Assembly (NCBI GenBank): GCA_037444685.1
Contig: JBBILX010000003.1
Location: 62,001-126,000 of the forward strand
Reading direction: 5' to 3'
Length of the DNA stretch: 64,000 nt
DNA from: UBA964 sp037444685
Lineage (GTDB): Bacteria; Pseudomonadota; Gammaproteobacteria; Steroidobacterales; Steroidobacteraceae
Positions 34,306-42,396 of this stretch are shown here, one piece after another; position 1 is the first letter of the stretch, and the number at the start of each line of letters is the position of its first letter. Made by a program: the position numbers and the translations under genes. The notes under the pieces are model-generated. The model searched no databases and was not told the DNA's origin. It saw only the letters and a program-made list of their open reading frames with translations.

Positions 34306-35706
34306 ATGACCTCCAGGGATCGGATCCCCGTCACCGTACTGACGGGCTTTCTCGGGTCGGGAAAGACGACGCTGCTCAACCGCATCCTCTCCGAGAACCA
34401 CGGCAAGCGGATCGCCGTGATCGAGAACGAGTTCGGCGAGGTCGGCGTCGACCATCAGCTCGTGATCGGCGCCGAGGAAGAGCTCTTCGAAACCAACAAC
34501 GGCTGCATCTGCTGCACCGTGCGCGGCGACCTGCTGCGCATCCTCGGCCAGCTCCTGAAACGGCGCGACCGGTTCGACTACGTGATGATCGAGACCACCG
34601 GCATGGCCGATCCGGGTCCGGTGGCGCAGACCTTCTTCCTCGACGACGATTTCAGGAACCAGTTCGTGCTCGACGCGATCGTTACCGTGATCGACGCGCG
34701 GCACATCGAGGAGCACCTCGACCGGATGCAGGAGCCGAAGGAGCAGGCGGCCTTCGCCGACGTGATCCTGCTCAACAAAATCGACCTCGTGGCGCCTGCC
34801 GATCTCGAGCGCATCGAGCGCCGTCTGCGCGCGATCAACGGCACGGCGAAGATCTTCCGCACGCGCAACTGCGACGTCCCGATCGACAAGGTGCTGAACG
34901 TCGGCGCATTCGATCTCGGGCGGGCCCTGGCCGTCGATGGTGCCTTCCTCGAACCCGAGTATCCGTTCGAGTGGGCCGGCCTGTACGAGCTGGCGGCGGG
35001 TCGCTACACGCTGCGGACCGGCGCGGAAGCGCACGCGCATCACGCCCATGGCCACGAGGGACGGGCGTGCCACGACCACGATCACGGGCATGCGCACGAT
35101 CATGCGGCCGGCCTGGCCATCGCGCTGCTGCCCGCGGGCGGCGCCACGCCCGAGGCGCTCGCGGCACAGATCGAGCCGGCCGTACGCGTCTTCGCCGAGG
35201 ACGGTGTCCGCGTCGACTGTGGCGGCGTCGTGCAGGCGGGCGCCGGACTCGCGCGTATCGATGTCGGGCACGACGGCAGCCAGTTCGAACTCGTCGTGAC
35301 GCAGCCGGGGCCGTATGCGCTGTTCTGCGAGCACGCGCCGGCAGAGTTCAACCTGCGGATCGACGGGCTGCAGCCCGTGGCGGAGCGCGCGTTCGCGTCG
35401 CACCACCACGACGACGAGATCGCCTCGATCGGCCTCAGCGATCCGCGTCCGCTCGATCCGAAGAAGGTCAATGACTGGCTGTCCTACCTGCTGCAGAGCC
35501 GCGGCGCCGACATCTTCCGCATGAAGGGCGTGCTGAATCTGCGCGGCGAGGATCGCCGCTACGTGTTCCACGGCGTGCACATGATGTTCGACGGCCAGCT
35601 CGAGCGGCCCTGGGGCGGTGCGCCTCGGCAGAACAGCCTGGTGTTCATCGGCCGCAAGCTCGACCGGCAGGAGCTCGAGGCCGGCTTCCACTCCTGCCTG
35701 GCCTGA
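34306..35706 (+). CDS. CobW/ZNG1-like GTPase metallochaperone with His-rich loop
   Basis: A 466-residue G3E GTPase of the CobW family. Walker A GFLGSGKTT at residues 14-22, the metal motif NGCICC with Cys67, Cys69 and Cys70, switch region ETTGMADPGP, and the NKID base motif (LLNKIDLVAP). A long His/Asp-rich loop (HAHHAHGHEGRACHDHDHGHAHDH) follows near residue 245 and probably holds zinc or another divalent metal. The C-terminal CobW_C domain ends the protein. The family donates zinc or cobalt to target enzymes. Position next to zur makes zinc the likely metal. The DUF1826-free layout and divergent order are typical. Confidence 0.9.
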   Translation: MTSRDRIPVTVLTGFLGSGKTTLLNRILSENHGKRIAVIENEFGEVGVDHQLVIGAEEELFETNNGCICCTVRGDLLRILGQLLKRRDRFDYVMIETTGMADPGPVAQTFFLDDDFRNQFVLDAIVTVIDARHIEEHLDRMQEPKEQAAFADVILLNKIDLVAPADLERIERRLRAINGTAKIFRTRNCDVPIDKVLNVGAFDLGRALAVDGAFLEPEYPFEWAGLYELAAGRYTLRTGAEAHAHHAHGHEGRACHDHDHGHAHDHAAGLAIALLPAGGATPEALAAQIEPAVRVFAEDGVRVDCGGVVQAGAGLARIDVGHDGSQFELVVTQPGPYALFCEHAPAEFNLRIDGLQPVAERAFASHHHDDEIASIGLSDPRPLDPKKVNDWLSYLLQSRGADIFRMKGVLNLRGEDRRYVFHGVHMMFDGQLERPWGGAPRQNSLVFIGRKLDRQELEAGFHSCLA

Positions 35707-35711
35707 AGCCG

Positions 35712-36758
35712 ATGCAGGCCGCCCTGCTCGAGCCACGCGCTCGCGTCAAGCTCGATGACTACATCGTCGACGTGGCATGGTCGCCGGATTCGCGCGCGCT
35801 CGCGGCGATCGGCGGCGAGGGGCGAGTGGCGCTTGCGCAGTTGACGGGCGAGTCGCTGACGGCGCGCACGCTCGGCGAGCACGCGATGGGTGCGCTGGCC
35901 GTCTCGTGGCAGCCGCGCTCGGTCTCGGCGCCCGGCGATCGCTTCGCGACCAGTGGGCAGGATGGCGCGCTGGTGCTCTGGAGTGCGGCGGACGGCAGCG
36001 AGTTGCGCCGCTGGCGTCCGGCGATCGCCGCGACCGAGCACGTCGCCTTCCGGCCCGATGGCACCTCACTGGCCTCCGCAGCGGGTCGCACCGTGACGCT
36101 CTGGAGCGCGACGGGAGAGAAGCTGCATGAGCTGCCCGCGGCGCCAGCAACGGTCGCGGCGTTGGCCTGGGACAAGACCGGCCGCGATCTCGCTGCGGCC
36201 GTCAACGGCGGTCTCGTGATGCACCGGTTCGAGGGGCCGCAACCGACCCGGCGCCTCCTGAAGTGGGACGGCGCGGCGCTGACGGTGGCGTTCAGTCCGA
36301 ACGGTCGGGCCGTCGCGGCCGGCATGCAGGACGGCTCGGTGCACTTCTGGTACCTGGCGACGGGCCGCGATTCGCAGATGCGCGGTTACCCAGGACGCGT
36401 CACGCAGGTTGTCTGGAGCCACAATGGCCGCTACCTCGCGACGGGCGCGTTGGACACCGTCGTGATCTGGGATTTCGGCGGCAAGGGCCCAGAAGGCACC
36501 CGGCCGCTGCAACTGCGCGGGCATACGGACCGCATCGAGACGATGGCTTTCCAGCCGGCGGGTCCCTATCTGCTAACAGGCGGCCGCGACTGGCGCGTGT
36601 CGTTGTGGCTGCCCGGCAAGGCGACTGCCGCGCTCGACGCGCACCTCGCCGGCGCCGCGATTTCGGCGATCCGGTGGGCACCCGACAACCGGCATGTCGC
36701 GGTCGGCGAGTGCGAGGGCATGCTGACGATCTACGAGCTCGTCGCGGTCGGCCGCTGA
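35712..36758 (+). CDS. WD40-repeat protein
   Basis: A 348-residue beta-propeller protein made of about seven WD40-type repeats: DYIVDVAWSPDSRALAAIGGEG, RFATSGQDGALVLWSAADG, HVAFRPDGTSLASAAG, AVAAGMQDGSVHFWYLATG, RYLATGALDTVVIWDFGGKG, YLLTGGRDWRVSLWLPG and HVAVGECEGMLTIYELV. It starts five bases after cobW, so the two are co-transcribed. There is no signal peptide. WD40 proteins beside CobW GTPases occur in several proteobacteria and may be scaffold or target partners; the partner here is not known. Confidence 0.88.
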   Translation: MQAALLEPRARVKLDDYIVDVAWSPDSRALAAIGGEGRVALAQLTGESLTARTLGEHAMGALAVSWQPRSVSAPGDRFATSGQDGALVLWSAADGSELRRWRPAIAATEHVAFRPDGTSLASAAGRTVTLWSATGEKLHELPAAPATVAALAWDKTGRDLAAAVNGGLVMHRFEGPQPTRRLLKWDGAALTVAFSPNGRAVAAGMQDGSVHFWYLATGRDSQMRGYPGRVTQVVWSHNGRYLATGALDTVVIWDFGGKGPEGTRPLQLRGHTDRIETMAFQPAGPYLLTGGRDWRVSLWLPGKATAALDAHLAGAAISAIRWAPDNRHVAVGECEGMLTIYELVAVGR

Positions 36759-37325
36759 TCAGCGGCGCGCGACGACATTCCAGCGGCCGTCGTCGTCGCG
36801 GCAGGCGCGCAGCCGCTCCTTCTGGCCTTTGCCCTTGCCGAGACGCGAGTGCAGCTCGAACTCCCGGCAGCGCCGGTCGATGTCGCGGAGCGGCCGCACC
36901 TGATACCAGGCACCGGTCGCCGGATTCTGCCACTCGACATATCGACCGGTGCCCACGAGCTCGAGCGAGTGGCCGATGCAGGCGCGATCGCGCTCGTCGA
37001 TCGCTTCGCCGATGCGATGGCCGACCACCCCGCCGATGATGGCACCGGCCAGCGTGGCAATGGTCCGGTTCTCAGGGCTCGAAGTCCGGTTGCCGATGAC
37101 GCCGCCGGCCACTGCGCCAACGACCGTCAGCACTTCCTCGGTGTTGCAACGACCGCCGAGCACGCCATAGTCGCGCGACCACTCGCGCCCGGAGTAACCC
37201 GCGTAGACGCTACCATCCTTTGCGCGGCGGCCGTGGGCCGGGGCCCATGGTGGCGGGTCGGCCAGCGCCTCGAGCGTCAGCAGCGAGCAAAGGCTGGCGG
37301 CGATCACGATCGCAGGACGCGGCAT
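36759..37325 (-). CDS. Glycine-zipper 2TM surface-antigen-like protein
   Basis: A 188-residue exported protein. Signal peptide (MPRPAIVIAASLCSLLTLEALADP) is followed by a Tyr/Gly-rich stretch, then the glycine-zipper pair of helices VVGAVAGGVIGNRTSSPENRTIATLAGAIIGGVVGHRIGEAID and a C-terminal domain with cysteines (DRACIGHSLEL, CREFEL, RACRDDDG). This is the Rick_17kDa_Anti-type module common in outer-envelope proteins. Its role is unknown. The stop abuts the end of the convergent WD40 gene. Confidence 0.85.
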   Translation of the reverse strand: MPRPAIVIAASLCSLLTLEALADPPPWAPAHGRRAKDGSVYAGYSGREWSRDYGVLGGRCNTEEVLTVVGAVAGGVIGNRTSSPENRTIATLAGAIIGGVVGHRIGEAIDERDRACIGHSLELVGTGRYVEWQNPATGAWYQVRPLRDIDRRCREFELHSRLGKGKGQKERLRACRDDDGRWNVVARR

Positions 37326-37380
37326 GTCAGGCTCCGATGCTCGAGCCGAACCCCGAGCATAGCGCCGCCGCCGCGTCGCG

Positions 37381-37623
37381 TCAGCGGCCGCTCGAGACAG
37401 GGCCCAATAGCGCCTCGATCCGTCGATTGACCGCCTCACGGCGCCGCGTGGCATGTTCGAGCCGGCGCGCGGCGGCCATCGCAGCCCGCAGATCCACGAC
37501 GGTCGCATCCTGCAGGCGAGCGACCTCGTTGCGGGCGGCAAGCCACTCGCGCGTCGCGGCGCGCCAGAGTCGGCGAAGCGAATCGAAGTCGGGCGGAGCC
37601 GTGGATTGCAATGCGTCATCCAT
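37381..37623 (-). CDS. Small helical protein of unknown function
   Basis: An 80-residue soluble protein, mostly helical and with heptad-like spacing (FDSLRRLWRAATREWLAARNEVARLQ, then AAMAAARRLEHATRRREAVNRRIEAL), suggesting a coiled coil. I recognise no family. It lies between the glycine-zipper gene and the copper cluster, which is transcribed the other way. Confidence 0.5.
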   Translation of the reverse strand: MDDALQSTAPPDFDSLRRLWRAATREWLAARNEVARLQDATVVDLRAAMAAARRLEHATRRREAVNRRIEALLGPVSSGR

Positions 37624-37716
37624 GGCAGAGGAGGTTAGTCGCCCACCGTGACAGCGACGTGGCGACTCCGTGTCGATCTCGACAAGCCGGCGCGGCGTCG
37701 AGTATGGTCCCGATTC

Positions 37717-38124
37717 ATGCGGTTCGGGTCGCGAAGGCGAGGTCGTGTGCTGCGAGGCATTCTGCCGCTGCTCGCGCTCGTCTGGGCCACGGCGACCTGG
37801 CACGACTGCTACCTCGCCGGGGGTGTCGTTCCGAGTCCTGTGGCCGGCATCGAGCACTGTGCGCATCATGCATTGCCCGACGTTGCCGCGGAGTTCGCGC
37901 TCGATATGCGGGCCGACCACGGACTGCCGAGCTGCGACCAGGTCGCGAAGACCGCTCCCGATCTCAGGCCCGATGTTCCGGATCTGACCGCCGTCCGCGT
38001 GGCCGTCAGCTGGCCGGCCCGACTCGACGCGCACGCACCCCTGCGCGCAACGAGCGCGGCGAATGCGGACGCACCGGCGCCCGACACTCCACTGCACCAA
38101 CGCCCCGCCCGCCTGCTGATCTAG
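37717..38124 (+). CDS. Small exported Cys/His protein heading the copper cluster
   Basis: A 135-residue protein from ATG 37717; an earlier ATG at 37648 would add 23 mostly basic residues. An N-terminal hydrophobic stretch (LRGILPLLALVWATATWHDCYLAG) is followed by Cys and His in HCAHHALPD and SCDQVAK and a tail ending RLLI. It is followed after 85 bases by the ABC permease genes on the same strand. Its layout resembles the small protein at 32482 before the RND exporter. It may sense or bind metal; no family is certain. Confidence 0.55.
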   Translation: MRFGSRRRGRVLRGILPLLALVWATATWHDCYLAGGVVPSPVAGIEHCAHHALPDVAAEFALDMRADHGLPSCDQVAKTAPDLRPDVPDLTAVRVAVSWPARLDAHAPLRATSAANADAPAPDTPLHQRPARLLI

Positions 38125-38209
38125 CCTCGCCTCACGCGAGGGGGGTGGCCCGTCGCCGTTGGCGGGGGCCGGGTTCGGATCATCAATCGTTCAGGCAGAC
38201 ATCGAGTCC

Positions 38210-39622
38210 ATGGTTCTGACGGCCGCTCGCAAGGAGTTCCGCGGCGTGTTGCGCGACGGTCGCGTGCTGGCCGGTGCGCTCGTTCTGTTGCTGCTCGCGG
38301 CGGTGGCGCTGGCGAGTGCCGGCGCTCGCTACGAATCGCTCGCCCGCGAGCGCGCCGTTGCGCAGGCGCTGATTGCTGAGCAATGGAGCCAGCAGGGCGA
38401 GAAGAACCCGCACTCGGCGGCGCACTACGGCGTCTACGCATTCCGACCGGTCCTGCCACTGGCTTTCTTCGATCCCGGCGTCTTGCCCTACGCCGGGGTG
38501 TCGATCTGGCTCGAGGCACACAAGCAGAACTTCGCCACGGGCCGGCCCGCCGACGACATGACGCCGCTCGCGCGCTTCGGCGAACTGTCGCTGGCGTTCA
38601 TCCTCCAGGCCTTCGTGCCGCTCGGCGTGTTGCTGATGAGCCATGCCGCGTTTGCCGGCGAGCGTGAGCAGGGCACGCTGCGCCAGGTGCTCGCCTCGGG
38701 CATCACCCCTGCGCGGCTCTTCATCGGCAAGTTCCTCGGCATCGGCGCGGCCGCGCTGCTGCTGCTCGCGCCACTGTGGGCGCTGTGCCTGCTGGCGCTC
38801 GCCCTGCTCGGTGCGCAGGCGCCATGGGCTGCGGCCTTGTCGCTTTCTGCGGTCTATCTCGCTTACTTCGCGATCCTGCTGCTGCTCGCGTTGGTGGTTT
38901 CGGCGCGAGCCTCGTCGTCGCAGGCGGCGCTGCTGACGCTGCTCGCCTTCTGGGCGCTCATGACCTTCGTCCTGCCGCGCGTCGCCGCCGACGTCGGCCG
39001 TCTCGTCGCGCCGACGCCGACTGCGGCCGAGTTCCAGCGCGCCGTCGACGAAGACATCGCGACGGGCATGGGCGGTGAGCCGCCGGCCGAGCGCATCGCG
39101 CGGCGCCGTGAGGCGCTGCTGCGGCTGTACAAGGTCGGCAGCGAGAGCGAACTGCCGATCAATTTCCAGGGTGTCGTCCTCGCCATCCAGGACGAGATCG
39201 GGAACGCGGCCTACGACAAGCATTTCGCACAGTTGCACGGTGCGATCAACCGTCAGGCCGACGTTTTCGAAGCCGCCAGCGTGCTGTCACCGCGCATGGC
39301 GCTGGCGCTGATCTCGCAGGAGCTCGCGGGCACCAGCCTCGCGCATCAACGTCATTTCGAGCGAGGCGCCGAGGTGTTCCGCCGCGGACTCATGGAACTG
39401 CTCAATCGCGACATCATGCTGAACTCCAGGCCCGGACAGACCGACTACCGCGCCGGGCCCGAGCTCTGGCGCCGCACGGGCGAGTACCGGTATCTGCCCG
39501 AGCCGCTGCGTCTGAGCTGGGCCCGTTGCGCAGCGCCGTTGACCGTACTCGCCCTGTGGACGCTGGTCCTGTTGATCGCGGCGACCGCGACCGTCCGTCA
39601 CCTGAGGGTGATCGCCGCATGA
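38210..39622 (+). CDS. ABC-2 type permease with DUF3526-like domain (first of pair)
   Basis: A 470-residue integral membrane protein. One helix near residues 20-40, a long extracytoplasmic stretch (residues 45-150), then five helices between about 140 and 265 (including LSLAFILQAFVPLGVLLMSHAAFAGEREQGTLRQVLASG), another extracytoplasmic stretch, and a final helix (LTVLALWTLVLLIAAT). This layout, with the EREQGT motif at a cytoplasmic loop, matches DUF3526-containing ABC-2 permeases. ATG 38210 is chosen as the start; an upstream TTG would add 17 residues. The stop overlaps the ATG of the second permease (ATGA at 39619-39622). Confidence 0.82.
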   Translation: MVLTAARKEFRGVLRDGRVLAGALVLLLLAAVALASAGARYESLARERAVAQALIAEQWSQQGEKNPHSAAHYGVYAFRPVLPLAFFDPGVLPYAGVSIWLEAHKQNFATGRPADDMTPLARFGELSLAFILQAFVPLGVLLMSHAAFAGEREQGTLRQVLASGITPARLFIGKFLGIGAAALLLLAPLWALCLLALALLGAQAPWAAALSLSAVYLAYFAILLLLALVVSARASSSQAALLTLLAFWALMTFVLPRVAADVGRLVAPTPTAAEFQRAVDEDIATGMGGEPPAERIARRREALLRLYKVGSESELPINFQGVVLAIQDEIGNAAYDKHFAQLHGAINRQADVFEAASVLSPRMALALISQELAGTSLAHQRHFERGAEVFRRGLMELLNRDIMLNSRPGQTDYRAGPELWRRTGEYRYLPEPLRLSWARCAAPLTVLALWTLVLLIAATATVRHLRVIAA

Positions 39623-41025
39623 GCCCGAGCTGGGACCGCTTTGCCGAGGAGATGCGCCTGCTGCGACGTGAAGGCGTGGCGCCCTGGGCGCTCGTCGGCC
39701 TCTTGCTGCTGATCGCCGCCGCCGCGCTGAACGGGCGCGCGCTGCTCGCCGCCCAGGATGCGGCGTCCGCCTCGCTCGCGGCCGAGGCGGCCACGCTGGT
39801 CGAGGCGCTCGCGGCCCAGGCTGCGCGCGGCGTGCCAGCCGCGCGGGATCCGGGTTCGGTCGGTTTCAGCGTGCTGACCCGGCCCGTCGCGCTGCCGCAG
39901 GCGACGCTCGCGCCGCTGGCCATCGGGCAGGGCGATCTGCTGCCGGCGCGCTACGAGCTGACGGCGCGCGGCGCGCACCAATTCCTGGTCCGGACCGAGC
40001 TCGACAGCCCGCTGCGGCTCAGCGTCGGCAACTTCGACGTCGCGTTCGTGATCGTCTGGCTGCTGCCGCTGCTTGCGATCGGGTTGTCGTACGGCATCGT
40101 GTCGGCCGAACGCGAGCGCGGCGTGCTCGCGCTCGCCGTGGCCGCGGGTGCGAGCCCGGTGCGCTTCGTGCTCGGCAAGTGGGGATCGCGGCTGTTGCTC
40201 GTCATCGCCTGCGTCTGGCTCGCGACGCTGCTGGCGGGTGCAGCCGGCGGCGCGCTGACGCGCCCCGGCGCGTGGATCCTGCTCGCGATCTGGTCGCTGG
40301 CGGGCACGCTCTACGCGATGTTCTGGTTCGCGCTCGCGCTCTGGGTCAACGCCGGCACCGGCGGCTCCGAACGCAATGCGACGGTGCTGACCGGCGCCTG
40401 GCTCGTCTTCGTGATCCTCGCGCCCGCGATGACCAATCTCGCAGCGACAACGGCGTTTGCCGCGCCCTCGCGGATCAATCTGACCACCGAGCTGCGCGAA
40501 GCGACCGAGGCGGCTGATCGGGAGGCTGCCGCGGCGCGCGATAGGTATTTCTTCGACCACCCGGAGATGCAGGGCGGTGAGATGGACAAGCGCGCCTACT
40601 TCGCGAGCGTGGCGCGCTCCGAGCAGCGGATCGCCGGCGAGATGCTGCCGATGCTGCTGGCCTTCGATGTCCAGGCGCTGCGCCAGCAGCGGCTCGTATC
40701 GCTGCTGCAGTACCTGTCGCCGGGGACCCTGACCTACCAGGTGCTCACAGCGCTCGCGGGCAGCGACGGCGCGCGCCACCGGCTGTTCCGCACCCAGGTG
40801 CTGCGCTTTCACGAGCAGTGGTCGCGATTCTTCGTCGCGAGGCTCGACGCGGGTCGCGACCTGACGGCCGACGACTATGCGCGGCTGCCCACTTTCGTGT
40901 TCACCGAGCCGCCGCTCGCCGAGTCGCTGCGGCAGGTCGCGCCGCCGCTGCTCGCGCTGGCGTTGATCGTGACGGCGCTGTTCGCGGGCGCGCTCCGCCG
41001 CCTGCGCCGGCTCGTGGTGGTCTGA
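39619..41025 (+). CDS. ABC-2 type permease with DUF3526-like domain (second of pair)
   Basis: A 468-residue protein with the same plan as the gene before it: helix at 24-40, long extracytoplasmic region, then helices from about 135 onward (VIVWLLPLLAIGLSYGIVSAERERGVLALAVAAGASP) and a C-terminal helix (LLALALIVTALFAGAL). The ERERG loop corresponds to EREQG of the first permease, so they probably arose by duplication and form a heterodimer. Translation is likely coupled to the first permease; the ATPase follows 19 bases on. The transported compound is not known; surrounding genes suggest copper or a copper-related compound. Confidence 0.82.
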   Translation: MSPSWDRFAEEMRLLRREGVAPWALVGLLLLIAAAALNGRALLAAQDAASASLAAEAATLVEALAAQAARGVPAARDPGSVGFSVLTRPVALPQATLAPLAIGQGDLLPARYELTARGAHQFLVRTELDSPLRLSVGNFDVAFVIVWLLPLLAIGLSYGIVSAERERGVLALAVAAGASPVRFVLGKWGSRLLLVIACVWLATLLAGAAGGALTRPGAWILLAIWSLAGTLYAMFWFALALWVNAGTGGSERNATVLTGAWLVFVILAPAMTNLAATTAFAAPSRINLTTELREATEAADREAAAARDRYFFDHPEMQGGEMDKRAYFASVARSEQRIAGEMLPMLLAFDVQALRQQRLVSLLQYLSPGTLTYQVLTALAGSDGARHRLFRTQVLRFHEQWSRFFVARLDAGRDLTADDYARLPTFVFTEPPLAESLRQVAPPLLALALIVTALFAGALRRLRRLVVV

Positions 41026-41044
41026 CGCTCCGGAGTGAGGAGAC

Positions 41045-41746
41045 ATGCTCGAGACACGCAAGCTATCGAAGTCCTACGGCGGCGTCGCGGCGCTGCGCGA
41101 GCTCGACCTGACGGTTCGTCCCGGTGAGATCTACTGCCTGCTCGGCGCGAATGGTGCCGGCAAGACGACGACCATCAACCTGCTGCTCGGCTTCATCGAG
41201 CCCACCTCGGGGAGCGCCTTCGTCGAGGGCATCGAGGTCGCGCGCGACCCCGACGCGGCGCGGCTGCGACTCGCCTACATTCCCGAGACGGTGATGCTCT
41301 ACGGCGCGCTGAGCGGTCTTGAGAATCTCGAGTATTTCTCGGCGCTCGCCGGCCAGCACCACCCGGAACGGGCACTGCGCGAATTCCTGAACCGGGCCGG
41401 TCTCGCCGCCGACGCGCATGACCGGCCGCTCAAGGGGTACTCGAAGGGAATGCGCCAGAAAGTCGGTGTCGCGATCGCGCTCGCCAAGGGTGCGAAGGCC
41501 CTGCTGCTCGACGAACCCACCTCGGGGCTGGATCCGAAGGCGAGCAACGAGTTCTCGGCGCTGATTCTCGGCCTCGCGCGCGACGGTGCCTCGATCCTGA
41601 TGGCCACACACGACCTGTATCGCGCCAAGGAGACCGGCACGCGCATCGGCATCATGCGCGAGGGCGTGCTGCGCGCGGAGTTCGATGCGTCCGCGATCGG
41701 TCACACCGATCTCGAACGCGCTTACCTCGAAGTGATGCAAGACTGA
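41045..41746 (+). CDS. ABC transporter ATPase of the DUF3526 exporter
   Basis: A 233-residue ATPase, the motor for the two permeases before it. Walker A GANGAGKTTT, signature LKGYSKGMRQKVG (a variant of LSGGQ with YSKGM), Walker B ALLLDEPTSGLDP and switch His in MATHDLYRA. This KGMRQK signature is seen in exporter ATPases of the NosF and CcmA-like groups, the former acting in copper-site assembly of N2O reductase. Start ATG is preceded by GGAGTGAGGAG. The gene is followed 22 bases later by the YcnI-like gene, so it joins the copper genes. Confidence 0.9.
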   Translation: MLETRKLSKSYGGVAALRELDLTVRPGEIYCLLGANGAGKTTTINLLLGFIEPTSGSAFVEGIEVARDPDAARLRLAYIPETVMLYGALSGLENLEYFSALAGQHHPERALREFLNRAGLAADAHDRPLKGYSKGMRQKVGVAIALAKGAKALLLDEPTSGLDPKASNEFSALILGLARDGASILMATHDLYRAKETGTRIGIMREGVLRAEFDASAIGHTDLERAYLEVMQD

Positions 41747-41768
41747 TGCTCCAAAACGGAGGGTTGCC

Positions 41769-42389
41769 ATGAAGAAGACGACACTGATCGCTGCGGCCGT
41801 GACGGCCGCGCTGACCGCCGTGCCCGCTGCGGCGCACAACGTCATGACCTCTTACTACGCACCGGCGGGGTATCTGCACGACCTCGAGCTGCGGGTCACC
41901 CACGGCTGCAAGGGCAGTCCGGTCAAGGAGGTCAAGGTCCGGATTCCGGAAGGTGTCATGCGCGTACAGGTCGCCAACAACCGCGACTGGCAGATCGAGA
42001 CCAAAATGCGCAAGTTGCCAAAGCCAGTCCCGGGCGAGGGCGGCAACATGATCACCGAGACCGTCGAGGAGATCGTCTGGAAGAACCCCAAGTCGCCGCT
42101 GCCGGCCGGCGGGTTCTTCGAGGGTTTCAAGTTCCGCGCCGCGCTGCCGGACAAACCGGGCGAGATCCTTTTCTTCCGCTCGATCACCGTCTGCGTCAAC
42201 GGCGAGGAGCGCTACATCGACCTGCCGAAGGAGCCACTCAACGCACGCACGCCCGATCTCGGCCGCAAGCTCATGGACTTCATGACCGCGACGCCGACGC
42301 CGTCGGCCTTCGTGATCCTCGAGAAGCCGAGCCGGCCACAGTACCCGTTCACGATGCCCGAGCGGCCGGCGGCCGCGGCGGCTCGCTGA
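41769..42389 (+). CDS. YcnI-like (DUF1775) copper-binding periplasmic protein
   Basis: A 206-residue exported protein of the DUF1775/YcnI family, members of which bind Cu(II) in a mono-histidine brace at the mature N-terminus. The signal peptide MKKTTLIAAAVTAALTAVPAAA ends just before His23, giving a mature N-terminal His as required. The motif HGCKGSP and a nearby Trp in NRDWQIE match the family. The C-terminal half is also DUF1775 (AALPDKPGEILFFRSITVCVNGEERY). It has a strong GGAGG ribosome site. DUF1775 genes commonly sit beside copC/copD, as here, and are considered copper chaperones or storage proteins. Confidence 0.92.
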   Translation: MKKTTLIAAAVTAALTAVPAAAHNVMTSYYAPAGYLHDLELRVTHGCKGSPVKEVKVRIPEGVMRVQVANNRDWQIETKMRKLPKPVPGEGGNMITETVEEIVWKNPKSPLPAGGFFEGFKFRAALPDKPGEILFFRSITVCVNGEERYIDLPKEPLNARTPDLGRKLMDFMTATPTPSAFVILEKPSRPQYPFTMPERPAAAAAR

Positions 42390-42396
42390 GGCGGCC

